The notes beneath the pieces are model-generated. The model was not told where the DNA came from. It saw nothing but the letters and a program-made list of their open reading frames with translations, and ran no database searches. 64,000 nucleotides of DNA from Clavibacter michiganensis subsp. tessellarius. GTDB taxonomy: Bacteria; Actinomycetota; Actinomycetes; Actinomycetales; Microbacteriaceae. Of the stretch, positions 1 through 8,912 are shown one piece after another (the first letter of the stretch is position 1; the number at the start of each line of letters is the position of its first letter). The stretch covers positions 1,240,001 through 1,304,000 of the forward strand of contig NZ_CP040788.1 of NCBI RefSeq assembly GCF_021922985.1, given 5' to 3'. A program made the translations under genes and the position numbers.

Positions 1-410
1 CCGCCGACGCCCGTGCCGATGGTGAGCGTGACCATGTCGCTGACGAGGCGCCCCGCGCCGTAGCGGAACTCCGCCCAGCCGGCCGCGTTGGCGTCGTTCT
101 CGATGACGATGGGGAGGTCGATGCGGCGTCGCAGCCGCTCGCGCACGGGCTCGTTCCGCCAGTTGATGTTCGGGGCGTAGTACACGGTGGACTGCGCGGC
201 GTCGATGAAGCCCGCGGCGGCGACGCCCACGGCGACCGCGTCCGGGTGCTCGGCGCGGAGGCCCTCGACCATGGCCACGACGGCCTCGACGATGGCGTCC
301 GGGCTGCTCGCCTCGGTGGGCGTGCGCGCCTCGGCCGCGATGGTGCCGAGCTCGTCGACCACGGCTCCCGCGATCTTCGTCCCGCCGATGTCGATCCCGA
401 TTGCATGCAC
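1..410 (-). CDS. ROK-family glucokinase, 3' end cut by window edge
   Basis: This is the N-terminal ~136 residues of a ROK-type sugar kinase, which phosphorylates glucose (or a related sugar) with ATP or polyphosphate in the cytoplasm. The protein opens with the phosphate-binding motif IGIDIGGTKIAG and later shows the IENDANAAGWAE segment and TIGTGVGG at the edge, all ROK hallmarks. I chose the GTG at 410 because GGAAGG sits about nine bases upstream and the frame then runs straight into the kinase motif. A possible -10 box TAGGAT lies at 443-448. The gene diverges from the acyl-CoA ligase gene. Whether it is ATP- or polyphosphate-dependent, or acts on another sugar, cannot be told because the C-terminus is missing. 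Confidence 0.88.
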   Translation of the reverse strand, partial: MHAIGIDIGGTKIAGAVVDELGTIAAEARTPTEASSPDAIVEAVVAMVEGLRAEHPDAVAVGVAAAGFIDAAQSTVYYAPNINWRNEPVRERLRRRIDLPIVIENDANAAGWAEFRYGAGRLVSDMVTLTIGTGVG

Positions 411-542
411 GTGGCGGGCCCTTCCGTTGATCTCGCCTGACGATCCTACCGACGCGCGGGACGCCCCCGACCGGGGACGAGCGCCCGGCGACCCCGCGCC
501 GTTACTGTGGGAACATCCATTTCCGGTACCGAGGGAGTTGCC

Positions 543-2366
543 GTGGAACAGCACATCATGCCCGCCGCCGTCGAGGCGCGGCCCGACGACAACGTCACCG
601 ACGTCCTGGTGCACCGCGTGAGGACGAGCCCCGACGCTCCGCTGTTCGCGCTGCCGGACGGGGACGGCTGGCGCGACGTCTCGGCGCGCGAGTTCCACCG
701 GCAGGTGGTCGCCCTCGCCAAGGGCCTCGTCGCCGCCGGCATCGAGCCGGGCGAGCGCATCGGCATGATGTGCCGCACGCGCTACGAGTGGACCCTCGTC
801 GACTTCGCCGTCTTCTTCGCCGGCGGCGTCCTCGTGCCCGTCTACGAGACCTCCTCCCCCGGCCAGGTGCACTGGAACCTGCAGGACTCCGGCAGCGTCG
901 CCGTGATCCTCGAGTCCGCCGAGCACTTCTCCCGGTTCGACGAGGTGCACCCGGAGCTCCCGGCCATCCGCCGCGTGTGGCAGATCGACCTCGGCGACCT
1001 CGACAAGCTCGCGGAGCAGGGCGTCGACGTGCCGGACGCGGAGATCGAGCGGCGACGGAACCTCGCGGTCGGCTCCGACATGGCGACGCTCATCTACACG
1101 TCCGGGACGACCGGTCGGCCGAAGGGCTGCATCCTCACGCACGCGAACTTCGTGGAGCTCGCGCGGAACGCGGAGGTCGCGATGGAGGAGGTCGTGCAGG
1201 TCGGCGCGTCGACGCTGCTGTTCATCACGACCGCGCACGTGTTCGCGCGCTTCATCTCCATCCTCAACGTGCAGGCGGGCGTCAAGACGGGCCACCAGGC
1301 CGACACGACGCAGCTGCTGCCGGCGCTCGCGTCCTTCAAGCCGACGTTCCTCCTCGCGGTGCCGCGCGTGTTCGAGAAGGTCTACAACTCCTCGGAGCAG
1401 AAGGCCGAGGGCGCCGGACGCGGGAAGGTGTTCCGGAAGGCCGCCGAGGTCGCGTACGCGCACTCCGTCGCGGTCGACGCCGGCTCCGTGCCGCTCGCGC
1501 TGAAGCTCCAGTACAAGCTGTTCGACGCGCTCGTGTACTCCAAGATCCGGCAGGCGATGGGCGGGCGCGTGCGCTTCGCGGTGAGCGGATCCGCGCCCCT
1601 GGGCCTCCGGCTCGGCCACTTCTACCGGTCGCTGGGGCTGACGATCCTCGAGGGCTACGGCCTCACGGAGACGACGGCGCCCGTGAGCGTGAACCTCGTG
1701 AAGGGCTTCCGCATCGGCACGGTCGGCCCGGCGCTCCCGGGCGTCGCGACGCGGATCACCGACGAGGGCGAGATCGAGGTGAAGGGCGTCAACGTCTTCG
1801 ACGGGTACTGGCAGGACGAGGAGGCGACGGCGGAGGTCTTCGACGACGGCTGGTTCCGCACCGGCGACCTCGGCAGCTACGACGACGACGGCTACCTCAC
1901 CATCACGGGACGCAAGAAGGAGATCATCGTCACCGCGGGCGGCAAGAACGTGGCGCCCGCCGCGCTCGAGGACCCGATCCGCGCGAACCCGCTCGTCGGG
2001 CAGGTCGTGGTGGCGGGCGACCGGCGGCCGTTCATCTCGGCGCTCATCACGCTGGACCCCGAGATGCTCAAGGTGTGGCTGGCGAACAACGGGGAGGATC
2101 CCGCGATGACGCTCGAGCGGGCGTCGCAGAACCCGGCGGTGCTCGCCGAGGTGCAGCGCGCGGTCGACGCGGCCAACGCGACGGTGTCGCGCGCGGAGTC
2201 GATCCGCAAGTTCGTGGTGCTGCCGGTCGAGCTCACCGAGGCGGCGGGGCACCTGACGCCCAAGCTCAGCATCAAGCGCCAGGTCGTGCTCGAGGCGTTC
2301 GGCGACGTCGTCACCCGGATCTACGAGGCGGCGCCCACGACCGAGGGGCACTCGCTGGTCCACTGA
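543..2366 (+). CDS. long-chain fatty acid-CoA ligase (AMP-forming)
   Basis: A 607-residue adenylate-forming enzyme that should activate long-chain fatty acids to acyl-CoA for membrane lipid synthesis or beta-oxidation. Visible motifs are the AMP-binding P-loop YTSGTTGRPKGC (about residues 186-197), the GYGLTETTAP motif, the YWQDEEATAEVFDDGWFRTGDLG segment in shortened form WFRTGDLG, and the hinge/lysine region GRKKEIIVTAGGKNVAP. Length fits FadD15-type actinobacterial ligases. The GTG at 543 is preferred over the earlier in-frame ATG at 507 because GAGGGAG precedes it at a normal distance. A weak -10 box TACTGT lies at 503-508. The gene ends against a strong hairpin shared with the convergent peptide deformylase gene. 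Confidence 0.93.
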   Translation: MEQHIMPAAVEARPDDNVTDVLVHRVRTSPDAPLFALPDGDGWRDVSAREFHRQVVALAKGLVAAGIEPGERIGMMCRTRYEWTLVDFAVFFAGGVLVPVYETSSPGQVHWNLQDSGSVAVILESAEHFSRFDEVHPELPAIRRVWQIDLGDLDKLAEQGVDVPDAEIERRRNLAVGSDMATLIYTSGTTGRPKGCILTHANFVELARNAEVAMEEVVQVGASTLLFITTAHVFARFISILNVQAGVKTGHQADTTQLLPALASFKPTFLLAVPRVFEKVYNSSEQKAEGAGRGKVFRKAAEVAYAHSVAVDAGSVPLALKLQYKLFDALVYSKIRQAMGGRVRFAVSGSAPLGLRLGHFYRSLGLTILEGYGLTETTAPVSVNLVKGFRIGTVGPALPGVATRITDEGEIEVKGVNVFDGYWQDEEATAEVFDDGWFRTGDLGSYDDDGYLTITGRKKEIIVTAGGKNVAPAALEDPIRANPLVGQVVVAGDRRPFISALITLDPEMLKVWLANNGEDPAMTLERASQNPAVLAEVQRAVDAANATVSRAESIRKFVVLPVELTEAAGHLTPKLSIKRQVVLEAFGDVVTRIYEAAPTTEGHSLVH

Positions 2367-2375
2367 CCCCGACCG

Positions 2376-2403
2376 CCGGTCCCGCGCGCGTGCGCGGGAC
2401 CGG
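2376..2403. terminator. bidirectional hairpin terminator
   Basis: A perfect 12-bp stem (CCGGTCCCGCGC paired with GCGCGGGACCGG) closes a 4-base loop in the 45-bp gap between the convergent acyl-CoA ligase and deformylase genes. No U-tract follows, as is common in high-GC actinobacteria. Confidence 0.75.
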
Positions 2404-2411
2404 CCGACGGC

Positions 2412-2903
2412 TCAGAACCAGTCGGACTCGCGGACCTGCTTCATCGCCTCGCGGCGCCGCTGCTTGTCGAGCCGGTCGAGGTACACCAGCCCGTCGAGGT
2501 GGTCGACCTCGTGCTGGAACGCCTGCGCGAGCACGCCCGTGCCCTCGAGGCGCACCGGCTTCCCGTCGAGGTCGATGCCGCTGATCACGGCCTCGGGGTG
2601 GCGCATGGTGGGGAACCACAGGCCCGGCACCGACAGGCAGCCCTCGTCGACGAGGACGGCCTCGCCGCGGAGCTCCTCGATGACGGGGTTGAGGATGTAG
2701 CCGAAGGACGGGCCGACGTTGTAGCTGAACGCGCGGAGGTTCACGCCGATCTGCGCGGCCGCCACCCCGGCGCGGCCGTCGGGCCGCACGCTGTCGAGGA
2801 GGTCCTCGACCAGGGCGCGCACGCCCTCGTCGACCTCGTGGATCTCCGTGGAGACGGTCTTCAGCACCGGATCGCCGAAGAGGCGGATCTGTCGTTCAGT
2901 CAT
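2412..2903 (-). CDS. def: peptide deformylase
   Basis: A 163-residue metalloenzyme that removes the formyl group from the N-terminal methionine of new proteins. All three family motifs are visible: GVAAAQIGV (motif 1), EGCLSVP with the metal-binding Cys89, and QHEVDHLDG with metal ligands His131 and His135 and catalytic Glu132. Length is normal for a type I enzyme. The ATG at 2903 gives a standard start. It lies 32 bases downstream of the mycothione reductase gene on the same strand and may be the last gene of the pyruvate carboxylase-mycothione reductase transcript, although the functions are unrelated. Confidence 0.95.
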   Translation of the reverse strand: MTERQIRLFGDPVLKTVSTEIHEVDEGVRALVEDLLDSVRPDGRAGVAAAQIGVNLRAFSYNVGPSFGYILNPVIEELRGEAVLVDEGCLSVPGLWFPTMRHPEAVISGIDLDGKPVRLEGTGVLAQAFQHEVDHLDGLVYLDRLDKQRRREAMKQVRESDWF

Positions 2904-2935
2904 TCTCTGCTTCCGTGGGTCCTGTGGGCCGGCGG

Positions 2936-4402
2936 TCAGGGTCGATCGGCGCCCGCGGGCGCGAGGCCCGATCCATTCTCCCGTGCCCAGTCGGCGATCG
3001 CGGACTCGGCGGCCAGCAGCGCGTTCTCGACGACCTCGGTGACGGCCGGGTGCGGCCAGTACTGCGCGCGGGCGAGGCCGGCGACGCGGTGGCCGAGGCT
3101 CGCGGCGGTGAGGAGCGGCTGGATCAGGGCCGCGGAGTCCGAGCCGATGATGTGCGCGCCGAGGATGGTGCCGCCGTCGCGCGGATCCACCACGAGCTTG
3201 CAGAAGGACGTCGTGTCCTCGAGCGCCCAGCCCCACGCCGTGGACGAGTACGGCTGCTCGATCGTGACGACGGGGCCGGCCTCGCGCGCCTCCGCCTCCG
3301 TGAGGCCGAACGAGCCGATCTGCGGGCGCGAGAAGACGGCCTGCGGGACGGGGCCGGGAGCGCCGCCGACGAGGTCGTCCGGGTGCAGCAGGTTGTGCTG
3401 CACGACGCGCGCCTGGTGGTTCGCCACGTGCTTGAGCTGGTGGTCGGAGCTGATGTCGCCGAGCGCGAAGACGCCGGGCACGGGTTCCCCGCCCGCGAGC
3501 ACGCGCTGCTGCGCGTCGACCACGATGCGGCCGTCGTCGTGCAGGTCGTAGCCGGCGTTCGCGACCGCCAGCGTGTCCGTGTTGGGGACGCGGCCGAGCG
3601 CGACGAGCACGGCCTCCGTCTCGACCAGGTGCCCGGAGGCGAGGCGCGAGCGGAGCACGTCGCCGTCGCGCTCGATCTCCTCGACCTCGCAGTCGGTGAT
3701 GACGTCCCACTGCGTGCGCGCGAGCGTCGTGAAGCGCGTGGAGACGTCGGCGTCGAGGTTGCCGAGCAGGTGCGCGGAGCGGGCGACCTGGGTCACGTGC
3801 ACGCCGAGGTGGCTGAACACGTGCGCGAACTCGGCCGCGACGTAGCCGCCGCCCACGATGAGGAGCGATGCGGGGAGCTCGGCGATGCGCATGATCGAGT
3901 CGGAGTCGTGGATCGCCGGGTCCGGCGCGTAGACGGCCGGCAGCGGGCGGGGGCGGGATCCCGCCGCGAGCACGACGCGGTCCGCGAGGATCCGCTGCCC
4001 GCTCGCCGACACGAGCACGCCGGGCGCCTCGAAGCCCACGCTCTCGCGCAGCAGGGTCACGTTCTCCATGCCGCTCTCGCGCCACTCGCGACCGCCCTCG
4101 CTGATGGCGTCGATGCGGCCGAACACGCGGGCGGCGATGGCCGGCCAGTCGACCGCGTCGACCGACGCGCGGATGCCGAGCGCCGCGGCGTCGCGGGTCC
4201 CCGCCGCCACGTCGGCGACGTGCACGAGCATCTTCGTGGGGATGCAGCCCGCGTTGAGGCAGGTGCCGCCGAAGTGCTCCCCGTCGTCGACGAGGAGCAC
4301 GCGCTGGTCGGCGAAGCGCTCGTCGGCGATGGAGTTGCCGGATCCGGCCCCCACGATCACGAGGTCGTAGCGCTCGTCCTGCATCCGGTCCGTGTCGGTC
4401 AT
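2936..4402 (-). CDS. mtr: mycothione reductase
   Basis: A 488-residue pyridine nucleotide-disulfide oxidoreductase that should reduce oxidised mycothiol (mycothione) with NADPH, keeping the actinobacterial thiol buffer reduced. It has the FAD motif IVGAGSGN near residue 17, the redox pair Cys48/Cys53 in GGTCLNAGCIPTK, an NAD(P)-binding GGGYVAAEFA segment near residue 175, the second FAD motif ALGDIS, and the C-terminal HPAVTEVVENA with the catalytic His. The N-terminal GSGNSIADERFADQ resembles mycothione reductases more than lipoamide dehydrogenases. It starts only eight bases after the pyruvate carboxylase stop, with GAGGAG overlapping that stop as its ribosome site, so the two are translated together. 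Lipoamide dehydrogenase is the alternative. Confidence 0.88.
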   Translation of the reverse strand: MTDTDRMQDERYDLVIVGAGSGNSIADERFADQRVLLVDDGEHFGGTCLNAGCIPTKMLVHVADVAAGTRDAAALGIRASVDAVDWPAIAARVFGRIDAISEGGREWRESGMENVTLLRESVGFEAPGVLVSASGQRILADRVVLAAGSRPRPLPAVYAPDPAIHDSDSIMRIAELPASLLIVGGGYVAAEFAHVFSHLGVHVTQVARSAHLLGNLDADVSTRFTTLARTQWDVITDCEVEEIERDGDVLRSRLASGHLVETEAVLVALGRVPNTDTLAVANAGYDLHDDGRIVVDAQQRVLAGGEPVPGVFALGDISSDHQLKHVANHQARVVQHNLLHPDDLVGGAPGPVPQAVFSRPQIGSFGLTEAEAREAGPVVTIEQPYSSTAWGWALEDTTSFCKLVVDPRDGGTILGAHIIGSDSAALIQPLLTAASLGHRVAGLARAQYWPHPAVTEVVENALLAAESAIADWARENGSGLAPAGADRP

Positions 4403-4410
4403 CCCGTGCC

Positions 4411-7400
4411 TCACTCCTCGATCTCGACGACGACGAGCAGGTCGCCCGCGTCGACCTGCTGCGTCGTCGGCACCGCGAGGCGCGCCACGCGTCCCGCGAC
4501 GGGCGACGTGATGGCCGCCTCCATCTTCATGGCCTCGATGGACGCCACGGCCTGCCCGGCCGCGACGCGGTCGCCCGGCTCGACCTTGAGCGTCACGACG
4601 CCGGAGAACGGCGCGGACACGTGGCCGGGACGCGACGCGTCCCCCTTCTCGGCGACGGAGGTCGTGACGGCGACGCCGCGGTCCCGGACGAACACCGGGC
4701 GCAGCTGGCCGTTCATCACGGCCAGGAGCGTGCGCATGCCGGAGGAGTCCGCGTCGCCCACGGCCTCGAGGCCGATGAGGACCTCGACGCCCCGGCTGAT
4801 GCGCACGACGTGCTCCTGGCCCTGGCGCAGCCCGTAGAGGTAGTCCTCGGTGTCGACCACGGACAGGTCGCCGAACAGCTCCCGGATCGTCTCGAACTGC
4901 TCCGTCGGCTGCGGGAAGAGCAGGCGGTTCAGCGCCCGCCGGCGGTCCGCGCCGGGCACCTGGAGCGCCCGCCGGTCGTCGGCGGAGAGCGGCGTGATCC
5001 CGATGCGCACGTCGCGGCCCTGCAGCACGCGCGTGCGGAAGGGCTCGGGCCAGCCGCCCGGCAGGTCGCCCAGCTCGCCGGCCATGAAGCCGATGACCGA
5101 GTCCGGGATGTCGTAGTCCTGGGGGTTCCGCTCGAAGTCGGCCGGGTCGGCCCGGGCCGCCGCCAGCTGGAGCGCGAGGTCGCCGACCACCTTCGACGAC
5201 GGGGTGACCTTCGGGATGCGGCCGAGGATCCGGTCGGCCGCGGCGTACATGTCCTCGATGAGCTCGAAGTCGTCGGCGAGCCCCAGCGCGATGGCCTGCT
5301 GCCGCAGGTTGGAGAGCTGGCCGCCGGGGATCTCGTGCCGGTACACCCGCCCGGTGGGGCCCGGCAGCCCGGACTCGAAGGGCCGGTACAGGCGCCGGAC
5401 CGCCTCCCAGTAGGGCTCGAGGTCGCTGACCGCGTCGAGGGAGAGGCCGGTGTCGCGCTCCGTGTGGGCGAGCGCGGCGACGAGCGCGGACGCGGACGGC
5501 TGGCTCGTGGTGCCGGACATGGGCGCGCTCGCGACGTCGACCGCGTCGGCCCCGGCACGGCTCGCGGCGAGCAGCGTGGCGAGCTGTCCGCCCGCGGTGT
5601 CGTGCGTGTGCACGTGGACGGGCAGCTCGAACTCGCGGCGGAGCGCCGTCACGAGCAGCTCGGCCGCGGCGGGCCGGAGGAGCCCCGCCATGTCCTTGAT
5701 CGCGAGGACGTGCGCGCCCGCGGCGACGCTGCGCTCCGCGAGGCGCAGGTAGTGGTCGAGCGTGTAGAGGTCCTCGGCGGGGTCGAGCAGGTCGCCGGTG
5801 TAGCAGAGCGCGACCTCGGCGACCGTGGTGCCGGTGGCGAGCACGGCGTCGATGGCGGGGCGCATCCGGTCGACGTCGTTGAGCGCGTCGAAGATCCGGA
5901 ACACGTCGACGCCCGTGGCGGCCGCCTCCTCGACGAAGGCGTCGGTGACCTCGACCGGGTACGGCGTGTAGCCGACCGTGTTGGCGCCGCGCAGCAGCAT
6001 CTGGATGGCGACGTTGGGCAGCGCCTCGCGGAGCGACGCCAGCCGCTCCCACGGGTCCTCGCCGAGGAAGCGGAGGGCCACGTCGTAGGTGGCGCCGCCC
6101 CACGCCTCGACCGAGAGGAGCTCGGGCGTCATGCGCGCCACGTACGGCGCGACGGCGACCAGGTCGCGCGTGCGGACGCGGGTCGCGAGCAGCGACTGGT
6201 GGGCGTCACGGAAGGTCGTCTCGGTGACCGCGAGGGCGGTCTGCGCGCGGAGGGCCCGCGCGAACCCGACGGGGCCGAGCTCGAGCAGCCGCTGGCGGGA
6301 TCCGGCCGGCGCGGGCTGCTTGAGGTCGAGCGCGGGGAGCTTGTCGGCGGGACGCGGCGTGCCGGGCCGCGCGCCGTTCGGCTGGTTCACGGTCACGTCG
6401 GCGAGCCAGTTGAGGATCTTCGTGCCGCGGTCCTTGGACACGTTGCTCCGCACGAGCCCCGGCCGCTCGTCGATGAAGGACGTGCTGAGGTCCCCCGCCT
6501 GGAACTGCGGGTCGTCGAGCACGGCCTGGAGGAACGGGATGTTGGTGGAGACGCCGCGGATCCGGAACTCGGCGAGGGCGCGCTTGGCGCGCGTGACGGC
6601 CGACGGGAAGTCGCGCCCCCGGCAGGTGAGCTTCGCGAGCAGGGAGTCGAAGTGGGGGCTGATCTGGGCCCCGGTGGCCACCGTGCCGCCGTCGATGCGG
6701 ATGCCGCCGCCGCCCGGCGAGCGGTAGGAGGTGATCTTGCCCGTGTCGGGTCGGAAGCCCTGCGCCGGGTCCTCGGTGGTGATGCGGCACTGGAGCGCCG
6801 CGCCCCGCAGCACGATGTCGCCCTGGCGCAGCCGCAGGTCGGCGAGCGTCTCCCCCGCCGCGATGCGCATCTGCGACTGCACGAGGTCGACGTCGGTCAC
6901 CTCCTCCGTGACCGTGTGCTCCACCTGGATGCGCGGGTTCATCTCGATGAAGACGTGCTGGCCCTTCCGCGGGCCGTCGGTGTCGAGGAGGAACTCGACC
7001 GTGCCGGCGTTGACGTAGCCGATGCTCCGCGCGAACGCGACGGCGTGCGCGTGCATGGCGTCGCGGATCGCCGGGTCGAGGTCGGGCGCGGGCGCGATCT
7101 CCACGACCTTCTGGTGGCGGCGCTGCACCGAGCAGTCGCGCTCGAAGAGGTGGACGGTCTCCCCCGTCGCGTCCGCGAGGACCTGCACCTCGATGTGCCG
7201 GGGCCGGAGCACCGCCTGCTCGAGGAACATGGTGGGGTCGCCGAACGCGCTGTCGGCCTCGCGCATGGCGGCGCGCAGCGCCTCCTCCAGGTCCTCCGCG
7301 CGCTCGACCCGGCGCATGCCGCGCCCGCCGCCGCCCGCGACGGCCTTCGCGAAGATCGGGAAGCCGATCGCCCGTGCCTGCTCGAGCAGCAGGGCGACGT

Positions 7401-7818
7401 CCGTCGACGGCGGCGTCGACGCGAGGACGGGGACGCCCGCCGCGGTCGCGTGCTCCTTGGCCGTGACCTTGTTGCCCGCCATCTCCAGCACGTCCGAGCC
7501 GGGTCCGATGAAGACGATGCCCGCCGCGGCGGCGGCCCGCGCCAGCTCGGGGTTCTCGGACAGGAAGCCGTAGCCCGGGTAGATCGCGTCGGCGCCCGAC
7601 TCGACGGCCACGCGGATGATCTCGTCGACGTCGAGGTACGCCCGGACCGGATGCCCCTCCTCGCCGATGAGGTACGCCTCGTCCGCCTTGAGACGGTGCA
7701 GGGAGCCGCGGTCCTCGTGCGGGTAGACCGCCACGGTGCGCGCGCCCAGCTCGACGGCGGCGCGGAACGCCCGGATCGCGATCTCCCCCCGGTTGGCGAC
7801 GAGGATCTTCGTGAACAT
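4411..7818 (-). CDS. pyc: pyruvate carboxylase
   Basis: A 1135-residue, full-length biotin enzyme converting pyruvate, bicarbonate and ATP to oxaloacetate, the anaplerotic entry to the TCA cycle. Domains in order: biotin carboxylase (residues ~1-450; KILVANRGEIAIR at the start, the ATP-grasp GGGGRGMR loop and EMNPRIQVEHTVTE), carboxyltransferase (~520-830; ETTFRDAHQSLLATR, with HDTAGGQ) and C-terminal biotinyl carrier with EAMKMEA (biotinylated Lys near 1098). ATG at 7818 has GAGAGG upstream. It heads an operon with mycothione reductase, and is divergent from the ParA gene across a 77-bp region. A very long open frame on the opposite strand is a GC-driven shadow. Confidence 0.97.
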   Translation of the reverse strand: MFTKILVANRGEIAIRAFRAAVELGARTVAVYPHEDRGSLHRLKADEAYLIGEEGHPVRAYLDVDEIIRVAVESGADAIYPGYGFLSENPELARAAAAAGIVFIGPGSDVLEMAGNKVTAKEHATAAGVPVLASTPPSTDVALLLEQARAIGFPIFAKAVAGGGGRGMRRVERAEDLEEALRAAMREADSAFGDPTMFLEQAVLRPRHIEVQVLADATGETVHLFERDCSVQRRHQKVVEIAPAPDLDPAIRDAMHAHAVAFARSIGYVNAGTVEFLLDTDGPRKGQHVFIEMNPRIQVEHTVTEEVTDVDLVQSQMRIAAGETLADLRLRQGDIVLRGAALQCRITTEDPAQGFRPDTGKITSYRSPGGGGIRIDGGTVATGAQISPHFDSLLAKLTCRGRDFPSAVTRAKRALAEFRIRGVSTNIPFLQAVLDDPQFQAGDLSTSFIDERPGLVRSNVSKDRGTKILNWLADVTVNQPNGARPGTPRPADKLPALDLKQPAPAGSRQRLLELGPVGFARALRAQTALAVTETTFRDAHQSLLATRVRTRDLVAVAPYVARMTPELLSVEAWGGATYDVALRFLGEDPWERLASLREALPNVAIQMLLRGANTVGYTPYPVEVTDAFVEEAAATGVDVFRIFDALNDVDRMRPAIDAVLATGTTVAEVALCYTGDLLDPAEDLYTLDHYLRLAERSVAAGAHVLAIKDMAGLLRPAAAELLVTALRREFELPVHVHTHDTAGGQLATLLAASRAGADAVDVASAPMSGTTSQPSASALVAALAHTERDTGLSLDAVSDLEPYWEAVRRLYRPFESGLPGPTGRVYRHEIPGGQLSNLRQQAIALGLADDFELIEDMYAAADRILGRIPKVTPSSKVVGDLALQLAAARADPADFERNPQDYDIPDSVIGFMAGELGDLPGGWPEPFRTRVLQGRDVRIGITPLSADDRRALQVPGADRRRALNRLLFPQPTEQFETIRELFGDLSVVDTEDYLYGLRQGQEHVVRISRGVEVLIGLEAVGDADSSGMRTLLAVMNGQLRPVFVRDRGVAVTTSVAEKGDASRPGHVSAPFSGVVTLKVEPGDRVAAGQAVASIEAMKMEAAITSPVAGRVARLAVPTTQQVDAGDLLVVVEIEE

Positions 7819-7882
7819 GGCGGGCCTCTCGTCGGCAGGGCTTCGGGGGCGACGCGTTTAGGTTCTCCCAGAGTATCGACGG

Positions 7883-7888
7883 TAGCCT
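7883..7888 (+). promoter_or_regulatory. -10 box for ParA gene, probable leaderless start
   Basis: TAGCCT stands seven bases before the GTG at 7896, so transcription should begin at the start codon. No ribosome-binding sequence precedes the gene. Confidence 0.55.
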
Positions 7889-7895
7889 CTCCCTC

Positions 7896-8708
7896 GTGCA
7901 TGTACTGAGCGTCAGCTCCCTGAAGGGGGGCGTGGGAAAGACCACAGTGACCCTGGGACTGGCGTCCGCCGCCTTCTCCCGCGGCTTGAGGACCCTCGTG
8001 GTCGACCTCGACCCGCAGGCCGACGTGTCGACGGGCATGGACATCCAGGTCGCCGGCCACCTCAACGTCGCCGACGTGCTCGCCTCCCCCAAGGAGAAGA
8101 TCGTGCGCGCGGCCATCGCCCCGAGCGGCTGGACCAAGGGGCGCACCGGCACCATCGACGTCATGATCGGCAGCCCGTCCGCCATCAACTTCGACGGACC
8201 GCACCCGAGCATCCGCGACATCTGGAAGCTCGAGGAGGCCCTCGCCAACGTCGAGGCCGACTACGACCTCGTCCTCATCGACTGCGCCCCGTCGCTCAAC
8301 GCCCTCACGCGCACCGCGTGGGCCGCGAGCGACCGCGTCACCGTCGTCACCGAGCCCGGCCTGTTCTCGGTCGCGGCCGCGGACCGCGCGCTGCGCGCCA
8401 TCGAGGAGATCCGCCGCGGCCTCTCGCCGCGACTGCAGCCCCTCGGCATCATCGTCAACCGCGCCCGCGTCCAGTCGCTCGAGCACCAGTTCCGCATCAA
8501 GGAGCTCCGCGACATGTTCGGCCCGCTCGTGCTGAGCCCGCAGCTGCCCGAGCGCACGTCGCTCCAGCAGGCGCAGGGCGCCGCCAAGCCGCTGCACGTG
8601 TGGCCCGGCGAGAGCGCGCAGGAGATGGCGCGCAACTTCGACCAGCTGCTGGAGCGCATCATGCGCACGGCGAAGATCGGCGACTACGCGGAGAACGCCT
8701 CCCGCTGA
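7896..8708 (+). CDS. orphan ParA-family ATPase
   Basis: A 270-residue P-loop ATPase of the ParA/Soj/MinD superfamily. It carries the deviant Walker A motif KGGVGKTT near residue 10, the Walker A' region VVDLDPQADVS and the Walker B-like LVLIDCAPSLN, with the typical C-terminal half. Such proteins position DNA or large protein complexes on the nucleoid or membrane. No parB gene or parS-like site is seen nearby, so this is not the chromosome partition locus; it is an additional ParA. In several actinobacteria a ParA of this type lies beside the garA/ftsR cluster, as here, which hints at a role in division or placement. Cargo is unknown. The GTG start at 7896 is set by the -10 box directly before it. 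Confidence 0.85.
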   Translation: MHVLSVSSLKGGVGKTTVTLGLASAAFSRGLRTLVVDLDPQADVSTGMDIQVAGHLNVADVLASPKEKIVRAAIAPSGWTKGRTGTIDVMIGSPSAINFDGPHPSIRDIWKLEEALANVEADYDLVLIDCAPSLNALTRTAWAASDRVTVVTEPGLFSVAAADRALRAIEEIRRGLSPRLQPLGIIVNRARVQSLEHQFRIKELRDMFGPLVLSPQLPERTSLQQAQGAAKPLHVWPGESAQEMARNFDQLLERIMRTAKIGDYAENASR

Positions 8709-8723
8709 CCCGCACTCTTCCGG

Positions 8724-8750
8724 ACGCCGCCCCTCCTCGAGGGGCGGCGT
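8724..8750 (+). terminator. hairpin terminator after ParA gene
   Basis: A perfect 12-bp stem, ACGCCGCCCCTC with GAGGGGCGGCGT, and a 3-base loop, 15 bases after the ParA stop. The rest of the 204-bp gap to the MerR stop shows nothing else recognisable. Confidence 0.75.
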
Positions 8751-8912
8751 CCGTCGTCTGCGGGGCGCGCTCGAGGAGCTCCCCCGCCGAGCGAGGGCGA
8801 GGCCGTGGGCGCACGACGATGCACGGGTGCAGCGGAGGGCTGACGGGACGCGGGAGACGTGCGCGGACATCGCCCGCGACGGGGAGTCGCCGGGTGGAGC
8901 GGGCCCTCGGGC

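Noticed and set aside
4621..7908. A 1095-residue open frame antisense to pyruvate carboxylase
   Set aside because: GC-driven shadow: protein is a run of Arg/Gly/Ala/Val/Glu with no motif, while the other strand encodes a full, motif-complete enzyme. Similar shadows lie opposite most large genes and were left out.
7896..8708. ParA as a sign of a plasmid or the chromosome origin
   Set aside because: No parB, replication gene, DnaA boxes or parS-like repeats nearby; surrounding genes are core metabolism.
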